Shown in pieces: positions 27,048-36,723 of a DNA stretch of 55,899 nucleotides; within the stretch, counting starts at the first letter, position 1; each line of letters begins with the position of its first letter. The notes under the pieces are model-generated. The model was not told the origin of the DNA. It did not search any database and saw only the letters and a program-made list of their open reading frames with translations. Source of the DNA: Halomonas smyrnensis AAD6 (GTDB taxonomy: Bacteria; Pseudomonadota; Gammaproteobacteria; Pseudomonadales; Halomonadaceae); NCBI RefSeq assembly GCF_000265245.1, contig NZ_AJKS02000018.1:1-55899 (forward strand). Direction: 5' to 3'. Both the position numbers and the translations under genes were made by a program.

Positions 27048-28250
27048 TCAGGGGGCGGCGCGCGGTGCCTGTCGGGGCGCGGTCTCGGTCAGGCCACGCA
27101 GCGCCCAGAGCCCCAGCGCCGGCCCCGGCAGCAGCCACCACAGCACCCAGGGGCCCTGGGCGGCCCACAGGCTCGAGGTCAGCGAGATCGCCGGGAGGGT
27201 CAGGGCGAAGCCCACGGCGTTCATCACCGAGAGCGTCGAGCCGACCCGGGCGTGGGGCGCGGTGGCCGCGGCCAGGGCCGAGAACTGGGGCGAGTCGGCG
27301 ATCACCGTGAGCCCCCAGACGGCGAGCAGCGCGAGCAGCAGGCCGGGCGGCGCCCAGGCCAGCAGCGGGTAGGCCAGGCAGGTCAGCCCCGAGACGGCCA
27401 GCGCCCACCGGGCGACCCAGAGGCTGCCCAGCCGGCGGCTCAGCTCGCCGCCCCCCACGCAGCCGACCAGCCCCAGGGCGATGACCCCGAAGGCGAGCCA
27501 CGGCACCAGGTCCATGGGGGCCGCCAGGCGCTCAAGCTCTCTCGCCACCAGGAAGGGCGTCAGCATCCACAGGGCGTAGAGCTCCCAGCAGTGCCCGAAG
27601 TAGCCACCCGCCACGGCACGAAAGCGCGGCGCGCGAAGTCCCGCCAGGCCCTCCCGCAGCCGGGTGGGGCCGGCCGGGGGTGGCAGGTGCGGACCGTCGC
27701 CGAGGCGGTAGATGGCCGCGCCACCCGCCAGCGCCAGCAGCGAGGCGCCGAGCAGCGGCCACGCCCACGGCAGCCCCGGGGTCGAGCCCCGCAGCAGGTG
27801 GGGCAGGGCGGTGCCCAGCGTCAGCATGCCGACCAGCCAGGCCAGGGCCGCCCCCTTGTGGGTCGGCGTCCAGCCGATCACGAGCTTCATGCCCAGGGGG
27901 TAGATGCCGGCCAGGCACAGGCCGGTGGCGAAGCGCAGCAGCAGGCCGGCGGTGGCGTGCTCGGCGGCCAGCACGAAGCCGGCGTTGATCACTGCGCCGA
28001 GCAGGCAGGAGACGGCGAAGAGCCGGCTGGCCCGGAAGCGGTCGGCCAGGCCGCTGGCGGCGATGGCCAGGGTGCCGAGGATGAAGCCGGCCTGGACGGC
28101 CAGCGTCAGCCCGCCGAGGTCGGCCTCGGTGAAGCCGAGGTCGCGGGCCAGCGAGAGGCCCACGCCGTTGACCGAGAACCATAGCGAGGTGCCGCAGAGC
28201 TGGGCCAGCACGATCACGGCGAGGGGATGGCGGCGCAGGAGGCGGCTCAT
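27048..28250 (-). CDS. MFS transporter in the ars cluster
   Basis: 400 residues from ATG 28250, with about 12 hydrophobic segments. N-terminal motifs are LAQLCGTSLWFSVNGVG and the motif-A-like ASGLADRFRASRLFAVSC; a later one is GIYPLGMKLVIGWTPTHKG. It is divergent from arsR, separated by 96 bp, which suggests ArsR control and a role in arsenical or related efflux. ArsK (an arsenite/organoarsenical MFS exporter) is one possibility; a NarK-like anion carrier is another. I cannot assign the substrate from sequence. Confidence 0.7.
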   Translation of the reverse strand: MSRLLRRHPLAVIVLAQLCGTSLWFSVNGVGLSLARDLGFTEADLGGLTLAVQAGFILGTLAIAASGLADRFRASRLFAVSCLLGAVINAGFVLAAEHATAGLLLRFATGLCLAGIYPLGMKLVIGWTPTHKGAALAWLVGMLTLGTALPHLLRGSTPGLPWAWPLLGASLLALAGGAAIYRLGDGPHLPPPAGPTRLREGLAGLRAPRFRAVAGGYFGHCWELYALWMLTPFLVARELERLAAPMDLVPWLAFGVIALGLVGCVGGGELSRRLGSLWVARWALAVSGLTCLAYPLLAWAPPGLLLALLAVWGLTVIADSPQFSALAAATAPHARVGSTLSVMNAVGFALTLPAISLTSSLWAAQGPWVLWWLLPGPALGLWALRGLTETAPRQAPRAAP

Positions 28251-28346
28251 GGGCACCTCCCCGGCCGCTCGCCTTGCCGCGGGGCGTGCTGCGCGCCCCG
28301 ACCCTCGTCGCGTAGAATCATGTCGATACTCCCTGGAGAAACCCTG

Positions 28347-28697
28347 ATGTCGCTGGACCCGGTCCGTGTCTTCAAGTGCCTGGGCGACGAGACTCGCCTG
28401 ATGCTCACGCTGCTCGTGCTGCGCGAGCAGGAGCTTTGTGTCTGCGAAATGACCCACGCCCTGGAGCTCTCGCAGCCCAAGGTGTCGCGGCACCTGGCGC
28501 AGCTGCGCCAGTGCGGCCTGCTCGAGGATCGCCGCGAGGGCCAGTGGGTCTACTACGGGATCGAGGCTAGCCTACCGGGATGGGTCATGGCCACCCTGGC
28601 GGCGGCGGCCGAGGGGCGAGCCACGCAGCTCGAACGGGTGTGCGCGCGCCTGGCGCGGATGGGCAACCGGCCCGAGCGTCGAACCGCGCTTTGCTGA
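28347..28697 (+). CDS. arsR: ArsR family metalloregulator
   Basis: 116 residues, a small winged-helix repressor. It contains the metal-binding motif ELCVCEM (Cys31 and Cys33) immediately before the recognition helix LSQPKVSRHLAQLRQCGLLEDRREGQWVYYGI. This is the classic arsenite/antimonite-sensing ArsR arrangement, in which As(III) binding to the cysteines releases DNA. ATG 28347 follows CTGGAGAA. It is divergent from the MFS gene. The likely operator for the GAPDH-arsJ unit is the palindrome at 24703-24728. Confidence 0.9.
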   Translation: MSLDPVRVFKCLGDETRLMLTLLVLREQELCVCEMTHALELSQPKVSRHLAQLRQCGLLEDRREGQWVYYGIEASLPGWVMATLAAAAEGRATQLERVCARLARMGNRPERRTALC

Positions 28698-28986
28698 ACG
28701 CGGAAAGGCCTCGCGCCTGTCCGCGGTGAGGCGATGAGCGGATCCTCCTCCCATCGATGCAGCCCCTAGCGCAGTGAAGAGAAGAGGGCGTTCCCCCGTC
28801 GACGTTCACGCCCATGCCCGGGGAGATGGCGTTGCCCCTCCGTGGAGCCGGGTGGCGGGGAGCGGGGAGCGATCAGCGTCAACCTGACCGCCTTGCCCGA
28901 CGACGCCCGCTGTCACGCCGTGATCGAGATTCCTCACGAATCGGATCGGCAGGCCCTCGTGCACCCCGAGAACATGCGGCTGGATG
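28698..28986. other. Gap between arsR and the FMN reductase, no confident gene
   Basis: 289 bp with no convincing gene. One plus-strand stretch near 28881-28945 reads LPDDARCHAVIEIPHESD, slightly reminiscent of the N-terminal strand of inorganic pyrophosphatases, but similarity ends there. At most it is a decayed remnant. Confidence 0.3.
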
Positions 28987-29649
28987 TCAGGCCCCGTCGT
29001 CAGGAGCGTTACGCTGTGAGGGGGCCTCGCGGAACGCGGGGCTGATCCGCTGGGGGTCGGCCACCTCCCGGTAACGGGCAGCGGCCTGTGCCCACCAGCC
29101 CAGCTGGCCCAGGGTGCGGCCGAAATAGTCGACCCAGCGCTCCGTGTCGTCGTGAAAGCGGCCGTCTTCCTCCAGCGCCTGCTGGGCATGGGGGACATGA
29201 ATCATGGCCGAGACCGGCAGGCAGCCCAGCTCCGCCAGGAAGGTGCGCATGTTGACCGCGGCCCTGGCGCCGCCCCATTGGCCGGCCGAGTAGGTCACGA
29301 TGGCGCTGGGCTTGAAGGCATAGAGCGAGCTGCCGAAGTGGTTCAGCAGATGCGCCAGGGCCGGACTCATGGCGTGATTGTACTCCGGACTCACCATCAC
29401 GTAGCCGTCGGCGGCGGCGATCCTGTCGGCGAGGGCATCCAGCGCATCGGGTACCTGCGACCTCGTGTAGGCGAAGTGCGGCTTGAAGACCGCGCCTAAC
29501 TCGAGCTCCAGCGGGTCGATCAGCTCGACCGAGGCGCCGTCGGCCTCGAGCAGTCGTTGGCAGGCACGGGCCACCCTGAGGCCCAGCCGAGCCGGTGCGG
29601 GGGGCGTCGAGTCGCGCGCGGTGCCGATAAAGATCAGATAGTGGGGCAT
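28987..29649 (-). CDS. NADPH-dependent FMN reductase family protein
   Basis: 220 residues with a flavodoxin-like fold. It starts MPHYLIFIGTARDSTPPAP (phosphate-binding loop for FMN), followed by YVMVSPEYNHAMSPALAHLLNHFG, the flavin/dimer signature of this family, and TYSAGQWGGARAAVNMR. Members reduce FMN, quinones, chromate or azo compounds with NAD(P)H. Its place beside ars genes recalls ArsH, but the ArsH N-terminal extension is missing, so I call only the broader family. It is transcribed toward arsR; AGGAGGACATGCC precedes ATG 29649. Confidence 0.8.
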   Translation of the reverse strand: MPHYLIFIGTARDSTPPAPARLGLRVARACQRLLEADGASVELIDPLELELGAVFKPHFAYTRSQVPDALDALADRIAAADGYVMVSPEYNHAMSPALAHLLNHFGSSLYAFKPSAIVTYSAGQWGGARAAVNMRTFLAELGCLPVSAMIHVPHAQQALEEDGRFHDDTERWVDYFGRTLGQLGWWAQAAARYREVADPQRISPAFREAPSQRNAPDDGA

Positions 29650-29776
29650 GGCATGTCCTCCTTGACGTCATCTTGCCGAGCTCTCTGCGGCGTCTCAATG
29701 GCACCCGGGACACCACGGCGGCATGGGGGCGGATGATGACGCTTGCCTTCAAGGCAACGGCCGTCGCGCCAGTGAG

Positions 29777-29801
29777 GGCGCCCGCCCGTGAGGCGGGCGC
29801 C
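29777..29801. terminator. Hairpin downstream of the thiolase gene
   Basis: GGCGCCCGCC (29777-29786) pairs with GGCGGGCGCC (29792-29801) over a 5-base loop, just past the thiolase stop. It is GC-rich without a T-run. Confidence 0.5.
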
Positions 29802-29822
29802 TGGGGCAGCAGGGCCGAGGCG

Positions 29823-31010
29823 TCAGTCGATCAGTTCCACGGCGACGGCGGTGGCCTCCCCGCCGCCGATGCACAGGCTGGCGATGCCGCGTTGGCCGCC
29901 GGTGGTGCGCAGGGCGTGGATCAGGGTAGCGATGATCCGCGAGCCGGTGGAGCCGATGGGGTGGCCCTGGGCGCAGGCGCCGCCGAAGACGTTGACCTTC
30001 TCGTGGGGCAGGCCGAGGTCGTCCATGGCCATCAGGGTGACCACGGCGAAGGCCTCGTTGATCTCGAACAGGTCGACGTCGTCCACGCCCCAGTCGAGCC
30101 GCTTCATCAGCGTGTCGATGGCGCCCACCGGGGCGATGGTGAACTCGCTCGGATGACGCGAGTGGGTGCTGTGGCCGAGCATGCGGGCGATCGGGCGTGC
30201 GCCCAGGCGGCTCGCGCATTCCCGGCTGGCCAGTATCAGCGCCGAGGCGCCGTCGGAGATCGAGCTCGCGTTGGCGGCGGTGATGGTGCCGTCCCTGGCG
30301 AAGGCCGGGCGCAGGTCGCGGATCTTGTCGAGCCTGGCCTGGAACGGCTGCTCGTCGTGCTCGACCAGGTTCTCGCCGTGGCGGCTGGCGACGGTGACCG
30401 GCGCCATTTCCGCGGCCAGATGACCGGCGTTGGTGGCCTCCATGGCACGTTCCAGCGAGGCGATGGCGAAGTCGTCCATGCGCTCGCGGGAATAGCCGCG
30501 GGCGTCGGCGATCTGCTGGGCGAAGCCGCCCATCAGCTGACCGGTCTCGGCGTCCTCCAGGCCGTCGAGGAACATGTGATCCTTCAGCTCGCCGTGGCCC
30601 AGGCGGTAGCCCGAACGCGCCTTGGGCAGCACGTGGGGCGCGTTGGACATCGACTCCATGCCGCCGGCCAGCATCAGCTCGCCGGCGCCGGCGCGGATCA
30701 GGTCGTGGGCCAGCATGGTGGCCTTCATGCCCGAGCCGCACAGCTTGTTGACGGTGGTGGCGCCGACGGCGTCCGGGATGCCGGCCTGGCGCATCGCCTG
30801 TCGGGCCGGGCCCTGCTTGACGCCGGCGGGCAGCACGCAGCCCATGAAGCCCTCGTCGATGGCGGCGGCATCGATGCCGGCGCGCTCGACGGCCGCCCGG
30901 ATGGCGGTGGCGGCGAGTTCCGGGGCGCTCAGGCGGGAGAGGCCGCCCAGCAGGCCGCCCATCGGCGTGCGGGCGGCGGAAAGGAAGACGATCTCGCGTG
31001 AATCACTCAT
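29823..31010 (-). CDS. Thiolase (acetyl-CoA acetyltransferase type)
   Basis: 395 residues, the usual thiolase length. The acyl-accepting cysteine is in NKLCGSGMKA (Cys91). The second active-site elements are GGACAQGHPIGSTGSR (His) and IASLCIGGGEATAVAVE (Cys). The enzyme makes or cleaves acetoacetyl-CoA or 3-ketoacyl-CoA. It is divergent from a TetR regulator and near an acyl-CoA synthetase and a 3-hydroxyacyl-CoA dehydrogenase-like SDR, a set suited to breakdown of short-chain or branched acyl-CoAs. Confidence 0.9.
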   Translation of the reverse strand: MSDSREIVFLSAARTPMGGLLGGLSRLSAPELAATAIRAAVERAGIDAAAIDEGFMGCVLPAGVKQGPARQAMRQAGIPDAVGATTVNKLCGSGMKATMLAHDLIRAGAGELMLAGGMESMSNAPHVLPKARSGYRLGHGELKDHMFLDGLEDAETGQLMGGFAQQIADARGYSRERMDDFAIASLERAMEATNAGHLAAEMAPVTVASRHGENLVEHDEQPFQARLDKIRDLRPAFARDGTITAANASSISDGASALILASRECASRLGARPIARMLGHSTHSRHPSEFTIAPVGAIDTLMKRLDWGVDDVDLFEINEAFAVVTLMAMDDLGLPHEKVNVFGGACAQGHPIGSTGSRIIATLIHALRTTGGQRGIASLCIGGGEATAVAVELID

Positions 31011-31090
31011 GGCGTGGCTCCCGATAGGGATTGTTATGTGGGAGGGCGGCGGGCGCGTTGACCCGCCGAAGGGGCTATGGTTCTCTCGAG

Positions 31091-31113
31091 CTAACCAAGC
31101 AAGCGCTAGTGTG
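31091..31113. promoter_or_regulatory. Candidate TetR operator between thiolase and tetR
   Basis: TAACCAAGCAAGCGCTAGTG is an imperfect dyad centred on AAGC/GCT, immediately before the tetR start in the divergent promoter region. The right half deviates at several positions, so the call is tentative. Confidence 0.35.
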
Positions 31114-31114
31114 A

Positions 31115-31699
31115 ATGTCGATGAATGTAATGAATGACTCCCCGCGTCGCAAGGAGCTCACCCGCCAGGCCGCCCAGCTGTTCGTGCAGGAGGGCTTCGA
31201 CCGGACCACGGTGCGCATGCTGGCCGAGGAGATGGGCATCAAGTCGGGGAGCCTCTTCCATCACTTCCGCGACAAGCAGGAGATCCTGGCCGCGGTGATC
31301 GAGGAGGGCACCCGCAACGCCCTGGCGATCGCCCATGCGGCCCTCGAATCATGCGACCGCGATCCACAGGCGAGGTTGCAGGCCATGGCCCGCGCCCACC
31401 TGGAGACCCTGCTCACCGACCGCAATGCCCACGTCGTGGCGCTCTACGAATGGCGCCGCCTGGACGACGACGCCCGCGCCCATCTCGGCCACCTGCGCGA
31501 TGCCTACGAGGCGCTGTGGGAGGCGGTCATCGACGAGGCCCTGGCCGCCGGGCTGATTCACGGCGACCGCTTCCTGGTCTCGCGCTTCGTGATGGGCGCG
31601 CTCAACTGGACGGTGCGCTGGTACGACCCCGAGGGCGAGCGCTCCCCCGAGGAGCTGGGCCGCGAGCTGGTGGCCATGCTGATGGCGCCCCGGGGCTGA
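31115..31699 (+). CDS. TetR family transcriptional regulator
   Basis: 194 residues. The N-terminal HTH reads KELTRQAAQLFVQEGFDRTTVRMLAEEMGIKSGSLFHHFRDKQEIL, textbook TetR. The C-terminal helical domain should bind an effector, probably an acyl-CoA given the neighbours. It is divergent from the thiolase across a 104-bp promoter region and 257 bp upstream of the acyl-CoA synthetase gene. Start codons at 31115, 31121 and 31130 are all possible. Confidence 0.88.
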   Translation: MSMNVMNDSPRRKELTRQAAQLFVQEGFDRTTVRMLAEEMGIKSGSLFHHFRDKQEILAAVIEEGTRNALAIAHAALESCDRDPQARLQAMARAHLETLLTDRNAHVVALYEWRRLDDDARAHLGHLRDAYEALWEAVIDEALAAGLIHGDRFLVSRFVMGALNWTVRWYDPEGERSPEELGRELVAMLMAPRG

Positions 31700-31839
31700 G
31701 ACCAGAACGCCGAGACGGTGCGCCGAGGGCCGAGCCAGGGCCCGTGGTGGGGCGGGCTCGACCATGGTCTAGCGCTCGAGTCTCCCACGCTTCTTGCCCC
31801 GCCCGGCGGAAACCTCTAGCGTGACCAGTACGGCGACAA

Positions 31840-31857
31840 GTTGACGTTTACGTCAAC
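31840..31857. promoter_or_regulatory. Perfect palindrome upstream of the acyl-CoA synthetase (LiuR-like site)
   Basis: GTTGACGT-TT-ACGTCAAC is a perfect 8+2+8 dyad, ~100 bp before the ATG. It closely resembles sites described for LiuR, a MerR-family regulator of branched-chain amino acid and acyl-CoA catabolism in gammaproteobacteria. No liuR is in the window. Confidence 0.55.
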
Positions 31858-31955
31858 GGAATAATGGCGGCGCGCCGGCCGCGACCCGCACAGGCATAAC
31901 AACAACCCGCGGGCGTTCCGGGCCGTTGCCCGGGCGTCCGTCACGGAGGCCTTCC

Positions 31956-33623
<1,668 letters not shown>

Positions 33624-33639
33624 CCGTGGAGACATGACC

Positions 33640-34407
33640 ATGCAAGTGAAGGACAACGCCTTTCTGATCACCGGCGCCGCCTCCGGGCTGGGCGCCGCCA
33701 CCGCCGAGCGGCTGGTGGCGGCGGGCGGCCGCGTGACCCTGTGCGACCTGAGCGAGGGCGTCGAGGCCCTGGCCGAGCGGCTGGGCGCGGCGGCCATCGC
33801 CGTGCGCGGCGACGTGACCTCGGCCGATGACATCCGGGCCGCGGTGGACGCCGCCGTGGCCCACGGCGGCGAGCGTGGCCTTGCCGGCGTGGTGCACTGC
33901 GCCGGCGTGGTCAGCGTGGCCAAGCTGCTCGATCGAGAGGGGAATCCGGCCGACCTCGACGACTATGCCCGCACCCAGCAGATCAACCTGGTCGGCACCT
34001 TCAACGTGATGCGCCTGGCGGCGGCGGCCATGGCAGGGAACGCCCCGGGGGAGGACGGCGAGCGCGGGGTGATCGTCAACACCGCCTCGGTGGCGGCCTT
34101 CGACGGCCAGGTGGGACAGTGTGCCTACAGCGCCTCCAAGGCCGGGGTGGTGGGCATGAGCCTGCCGGCGGCCCGGGAGCTCTCGCGCCACGGCATCCGG
34201 GTGATGGCCATCGCCCCGGGGGTGTTCGAGACGCCGATGATGGAAGACCTGCCCGAGGCCGCCGTGGAGGCGCTCTCGGCGGCGGTGCCGTTCCCCAAGC
34301 GGCTGGGCCGGCCCGGCGAGTACGCCCGCCTGGCCGAGCAGATCATCACCAATCCGATGCTCAACGGCGAGGTGATCCGCCTGGACGGCGGCATTCGCAT
34401 GCAGTGA
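33640..34407 (+). CDS. SDR family oxidoreductase, 3-hydroxyacyl-CoA dehydrogenase type II-like
   Basis: 255 residues. It has the Rossmann motif [15 protein letters not shown], a VVHCAGV strand, the catalytic serine near [14 protein letters not shown], the YSASKAG Tyr/Lys pair and the C-terminal [14 protein letters not shown]. This layout matches the HSD10-like group that oxidises 3-hydroxyacyl-CoAs, including 2-methyl-branched ones. ATG 33640 is preferred over ATG 33634 because it is better spaced from GTGGAG. With the upstream synthetase and nearby thiolase it outlines a short acyl-CoA oxidation route. Confidence 0.88.
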   Translation: MQVKDNAFLITGAASGLGAATAERLVAAGGRVTLCDLSEGVEALAERLGAAAIAVRGDVTSADDIRAAVDAAVAHGGERGLAGVVHCAGVVSVAKLLDREGNPADLDDYARTQQINLVGTFNVMRLAAAAMAGNAPGEDGERGVIVNTASVAAFDGQVGQCAYSASKAGVVGMSLPAARELSRHGIRVMAIAPGVFETPMMEDLPEAAVEALSAAVPFPKRLGRPGEYARLAEQIITNPMLNGEVIRLDGGIRMQ

Positions 34408-34432
34408 GTGGGGGCGTCACCGTGAACAGTCA

Positions 34433-34462
34433 AACACCCCCGGGCGCCGGCCTGGGGGTGTT
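34433..34462 (+). terminator. Hairpin after the synthetase-SDR operon
   Basis: AACACCCCC (34433-34441) pairs with GGGGGTGTT (34454-34462); the 12-base interior GGGCGCCGGCCT can extend the structure. Only two T's follow. Confidence 0.6.
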
Positions 34463-34630
34463 GCGTCGACGGGGGCGGTGGCCGTGTTCGGCGATGGCGA
34501 TCCTGCCGGATCGATCCGCCTGGCAGCCTCCCGGCACTGGGTGCCTGTGTTGCGCTACCCGATAGCCCCCTGACAAATGTCGTCTTGCATGACGAGGCGT
34601 CACGCCGTGCCGGGGGGCATCGGTGCGCGA

Positions 34631-34942
34631 TCAGCGGGCCGGGTCGCGCGGGGGATAGCCCAGGGCCTGGCGCAGCATCTCGGCGTGGCTAGTCACCCAG
34701 TCGGGGGCGATGGGGCCCCAGTCCTGGATGACGTAGTGACCGATGTTGTGGCGCTGGCCGGGTTCGGGCACGAACTCGCAGTGGATGTCGAGCTCGGCCA
34801 GCGCGGTGATGGTGTCCTGGGCCGTGCGTCGCGGCATGCCCGTGGCCTCCATGATCGCCGGCACGCTGGCGGTGCCGGTGGCGATCAGGTGGGCCACGTA
34901 GAGGCGGCGGTAGAAGCTGGTGCGGGTCTTGCTCAGGCTCAT
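34631..34942 (-). CDS. Winged helix-turn-helix protein (HTH_43-like)
   Basis: 103 residues. The HTH is visible in FYRRLYVAHLIATGTASVPAIMEATGMPRRTAQDTITALAELDIHCEF, followed by a short wing and the tail YVIQDWGPIAPDWV. The family consists of small DNA-binding proteins of unknown target. It is transcribed toward the SDR operon. The gap to bioA (34943-35022) contains no gene. Confidence 0.75.
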   Translation of the reverse strand: MSLSKTRTSFYRRLYVAHLIATGTASVPAIMEATGMPRRTAQDTITALAELDIHCEFVPEPGQRHNIGHYVIQDWGPIAPDWVTSHAEMLRQALGYPPRDPAR

Positions 34943-35022
34943 GGTTCACGTCATCCCTGAAGGTTTGCCCAAGGCTGACACGCCGCCGCGGCGAGTGCCA
35001 GCCCGAGGCCGAACGGGACGCC

Positions 35023-36300
35023 TCAGCGTTCCCGGGACAGGAACCAGCCCTTCATGGCGCCGGTGATGCGACGCATGTCGTCGTGCGGGGTGATGTAGGC
35101 GGGCATGGTGTACAGCCAGCGGCCGAAGGAGCGCAGCCACACGCCCTGGGTGCGGGCGAAGTCGGCCGCCCCCTTGAGCGATTCGGGGTCGTGGACCTCG
35201 ATCACCGCGGTGGCGCCGAGCGCGCGCACGTCGGCCACGTCCGGGTGGGCGCGCAGCGCCTCGTCGTCTACCAGTTCCTCGCGCAGCACGCCGTTGAGCG
35301 CCTCGATGCGCCCGAGGTAGTCGTCCTCCTCGAACACCGCCAGGCTCTCCAGCGCGACGCGGCAGGCCAGCGGATTGCCCATGAAGGTCGGGCCGTGCAT
35401 GAAGGCGTGCAGCTCGCTGTCGCCGATGAAGGCATCGTGGACGCGGTCGGTGGCCAGCGTCGCGGCGTGGCCCAGATAGCCGCCGGTCAGGCCCTTGGAC
35501 AGCACCATGATGTCCGGCGTCACGTCGGCATGATCGGCGGCGAACATCCTGCCGGTGCGGCCGAAGCCGGTGGCCACCTCGTCGAAGATCAGCAGCACGT
35601 CGAACTCGTCGCACAGCTCGCGGGCGCCGCGCAGGTAGTGGGGCGAGGTCATGTTGAGCCCGCCGGCCGCCTGCAGCAGCGGCTCCATCAGCAGCGCGCC
35701 GATCTCCTCGTGATGGGCCTCCAGCACGCCGCGTAGGGCGTCGAGATCGGCCTGCACCTCGTCGCGGCTGGCGTCGAAGCCGGCGGTGGGCGCGGGGGCG
35801 AAGTGGTGCTGCGGCAGGAAGCCCGCGAACAGCGAGTGCATGCCCTCCTCGGGATCGCACACCGCCATACAGCCGGCGGTATCGCCGTGGTAGGCCTTCA
35901 TCAGCGTCAGCATGCGGTGCTTGGCCGGCTTGCCGCGTAGGTAGTGGTACTGCACGGCCATCTTCATGGCCACCTCCATGCCCACCGAGCCGCTGTCGGA
36001 GAAGAACACGTGGTTCAGCCCCTCCGGCGTGACGCGCACCAGCTCGCGGGCCAGGCGGTCGGCCGGCTCGTGGGTCAGCCCGCCCAGCATCACGTGGCAC
36101 AGCTCGTCGGCCTGGCGCTGGATGGCCTCGACCAGCCGCGGATGGCGATAGCCGTGGATCATGCACCACCAGGAGCAGGTGGCGTCGAGCAGCGACTCGC
36201 CGGTGTCCAGGGTGAAGCGCGGCCCGTCGCCGCCGACCACCTTGGGTGACGGGGTCTGGGTCTTGAGATGGGAGTAGGGGTGCCAGACGGGGGATGTCAT
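35023..36300 (-). CDS. bioA: Adenosylmethionine-8-amino-7-oxononanoate aminotransferase
   Basis: 425 residues, a fold-type I PLP enzyme that transfers an amino group from S-adenosylmethionine to KAPA to form DAPA in biotin synthesis. The N-terminal VWHPYSHLKTQTPSPKVV and SWWCMIHGYRHPRL, LMKAYHGDTAGCMAV, the Asp in LIFDEVATGFGRTG and the Schiff-base lysine in VLSKGLTGGYL are all present. Length fits BioA. No other bio gene is in the window. A possible BirA operator lies upstream. Confidence 0.94.
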   Translation of the reverse strand: MTSPVWHPYSHLKTQTPSPKVVGGDGPRFTLDTGESLLDATCSWWCMIHGYRHPRLVEAIQRQADELCHVMLGGLTHEPADRLARELVRVTPEGLNHVFFSDSGSVGMEVAMKMAVQYHYLRGKPAKHRMLTLMKAYHGDTAGCMAVCDPEEGMHSLFAGFLPQHHFAPAPTAGFDASRDEVQADLDALRGVLEAHHEEIGALLMEPLLQAAGGLNMTSPHYLRGARELCDEFDVLLIFDEVATGFGRTGRMFAADHADVTPDIMVLSKGLTGGYLGHAATLATDRVHDAFIGDSELHAFMHGPTFMGNPLACRVALESLAVFEEDDYLGRIEALNGVLREELVDDEALRAHPDVADVRALGATAVIEVHDPESLKGAADFARTQGVWLRSFGRWLYTMPAYITPHDDMRRITGAMKGWFLSRER

Positions 36301-36723
36301 CGGGCCTCCGGGGCATGCGTGTAGGGCGCCGCCGATGCACGCAAGGCACCGGCGGCCGGATGGCGCATACCTTACATGTAAACCTTGTGGTTATGAAGGT
36401 GTTGACTGTGGTGTGCCTGAGCACGGGGCTGACCGCTAAGCGCGAGTGAGGGGGCTTCGATGGTCGGCCGGCTGTTCGCCATGTCGGTGGGGTCGGTCGG
36501 ACAGTAAGGAAAACCCAAGAGTGTGGAGCAGGCCCTGCCGTCCGGCATGTTGACCTCAGGGCAGCGGCGTATTTCATGAGGCGACCGCGCGTCTCGCATC
36601 GACAAGGCGGCGACCGTGTGGTGTGACGGTCCGGTCGGGTGGTGCGACATGCGAGCGTTGGCGTTTAACATTAGTAATCTCTTACTCTATGGTGTCGTAT
36701 CCATTACCGATAAGGAATGCGGG
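36301..36723. other. Intergenic region between bioA and the HNH gene
   Basis: 423 bp with no supported gene. It carries the possible BirA box near its left side. Composition falls towards AT near 36660-36715, where the HNH gene promoter is expected, for example around the TTAACATTAGTAATCTC segment. Confidence 0.5.
36376..36406 (-). promoter_or_regulatory. Possible BirA (biotin repressor) box upstream of bioA
   Basis: On the bioA strand a GGTTTACA half-site, the right half of the BirA consensus, is preceded at about the right distance by GTCAACACC, a poorer left half. Its location (70-105 bp before bioA) and the good half-site support the call; the weak half-site limits it. Confidence 0.4.

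Noticed and set aside
28987..29649. Calling the FMN reductase arsH
   Set aside because: The flavodoxin-like core fits the broader family, but the ArsH N-terminal extension is absent. Position near ars genes alone is not enough.
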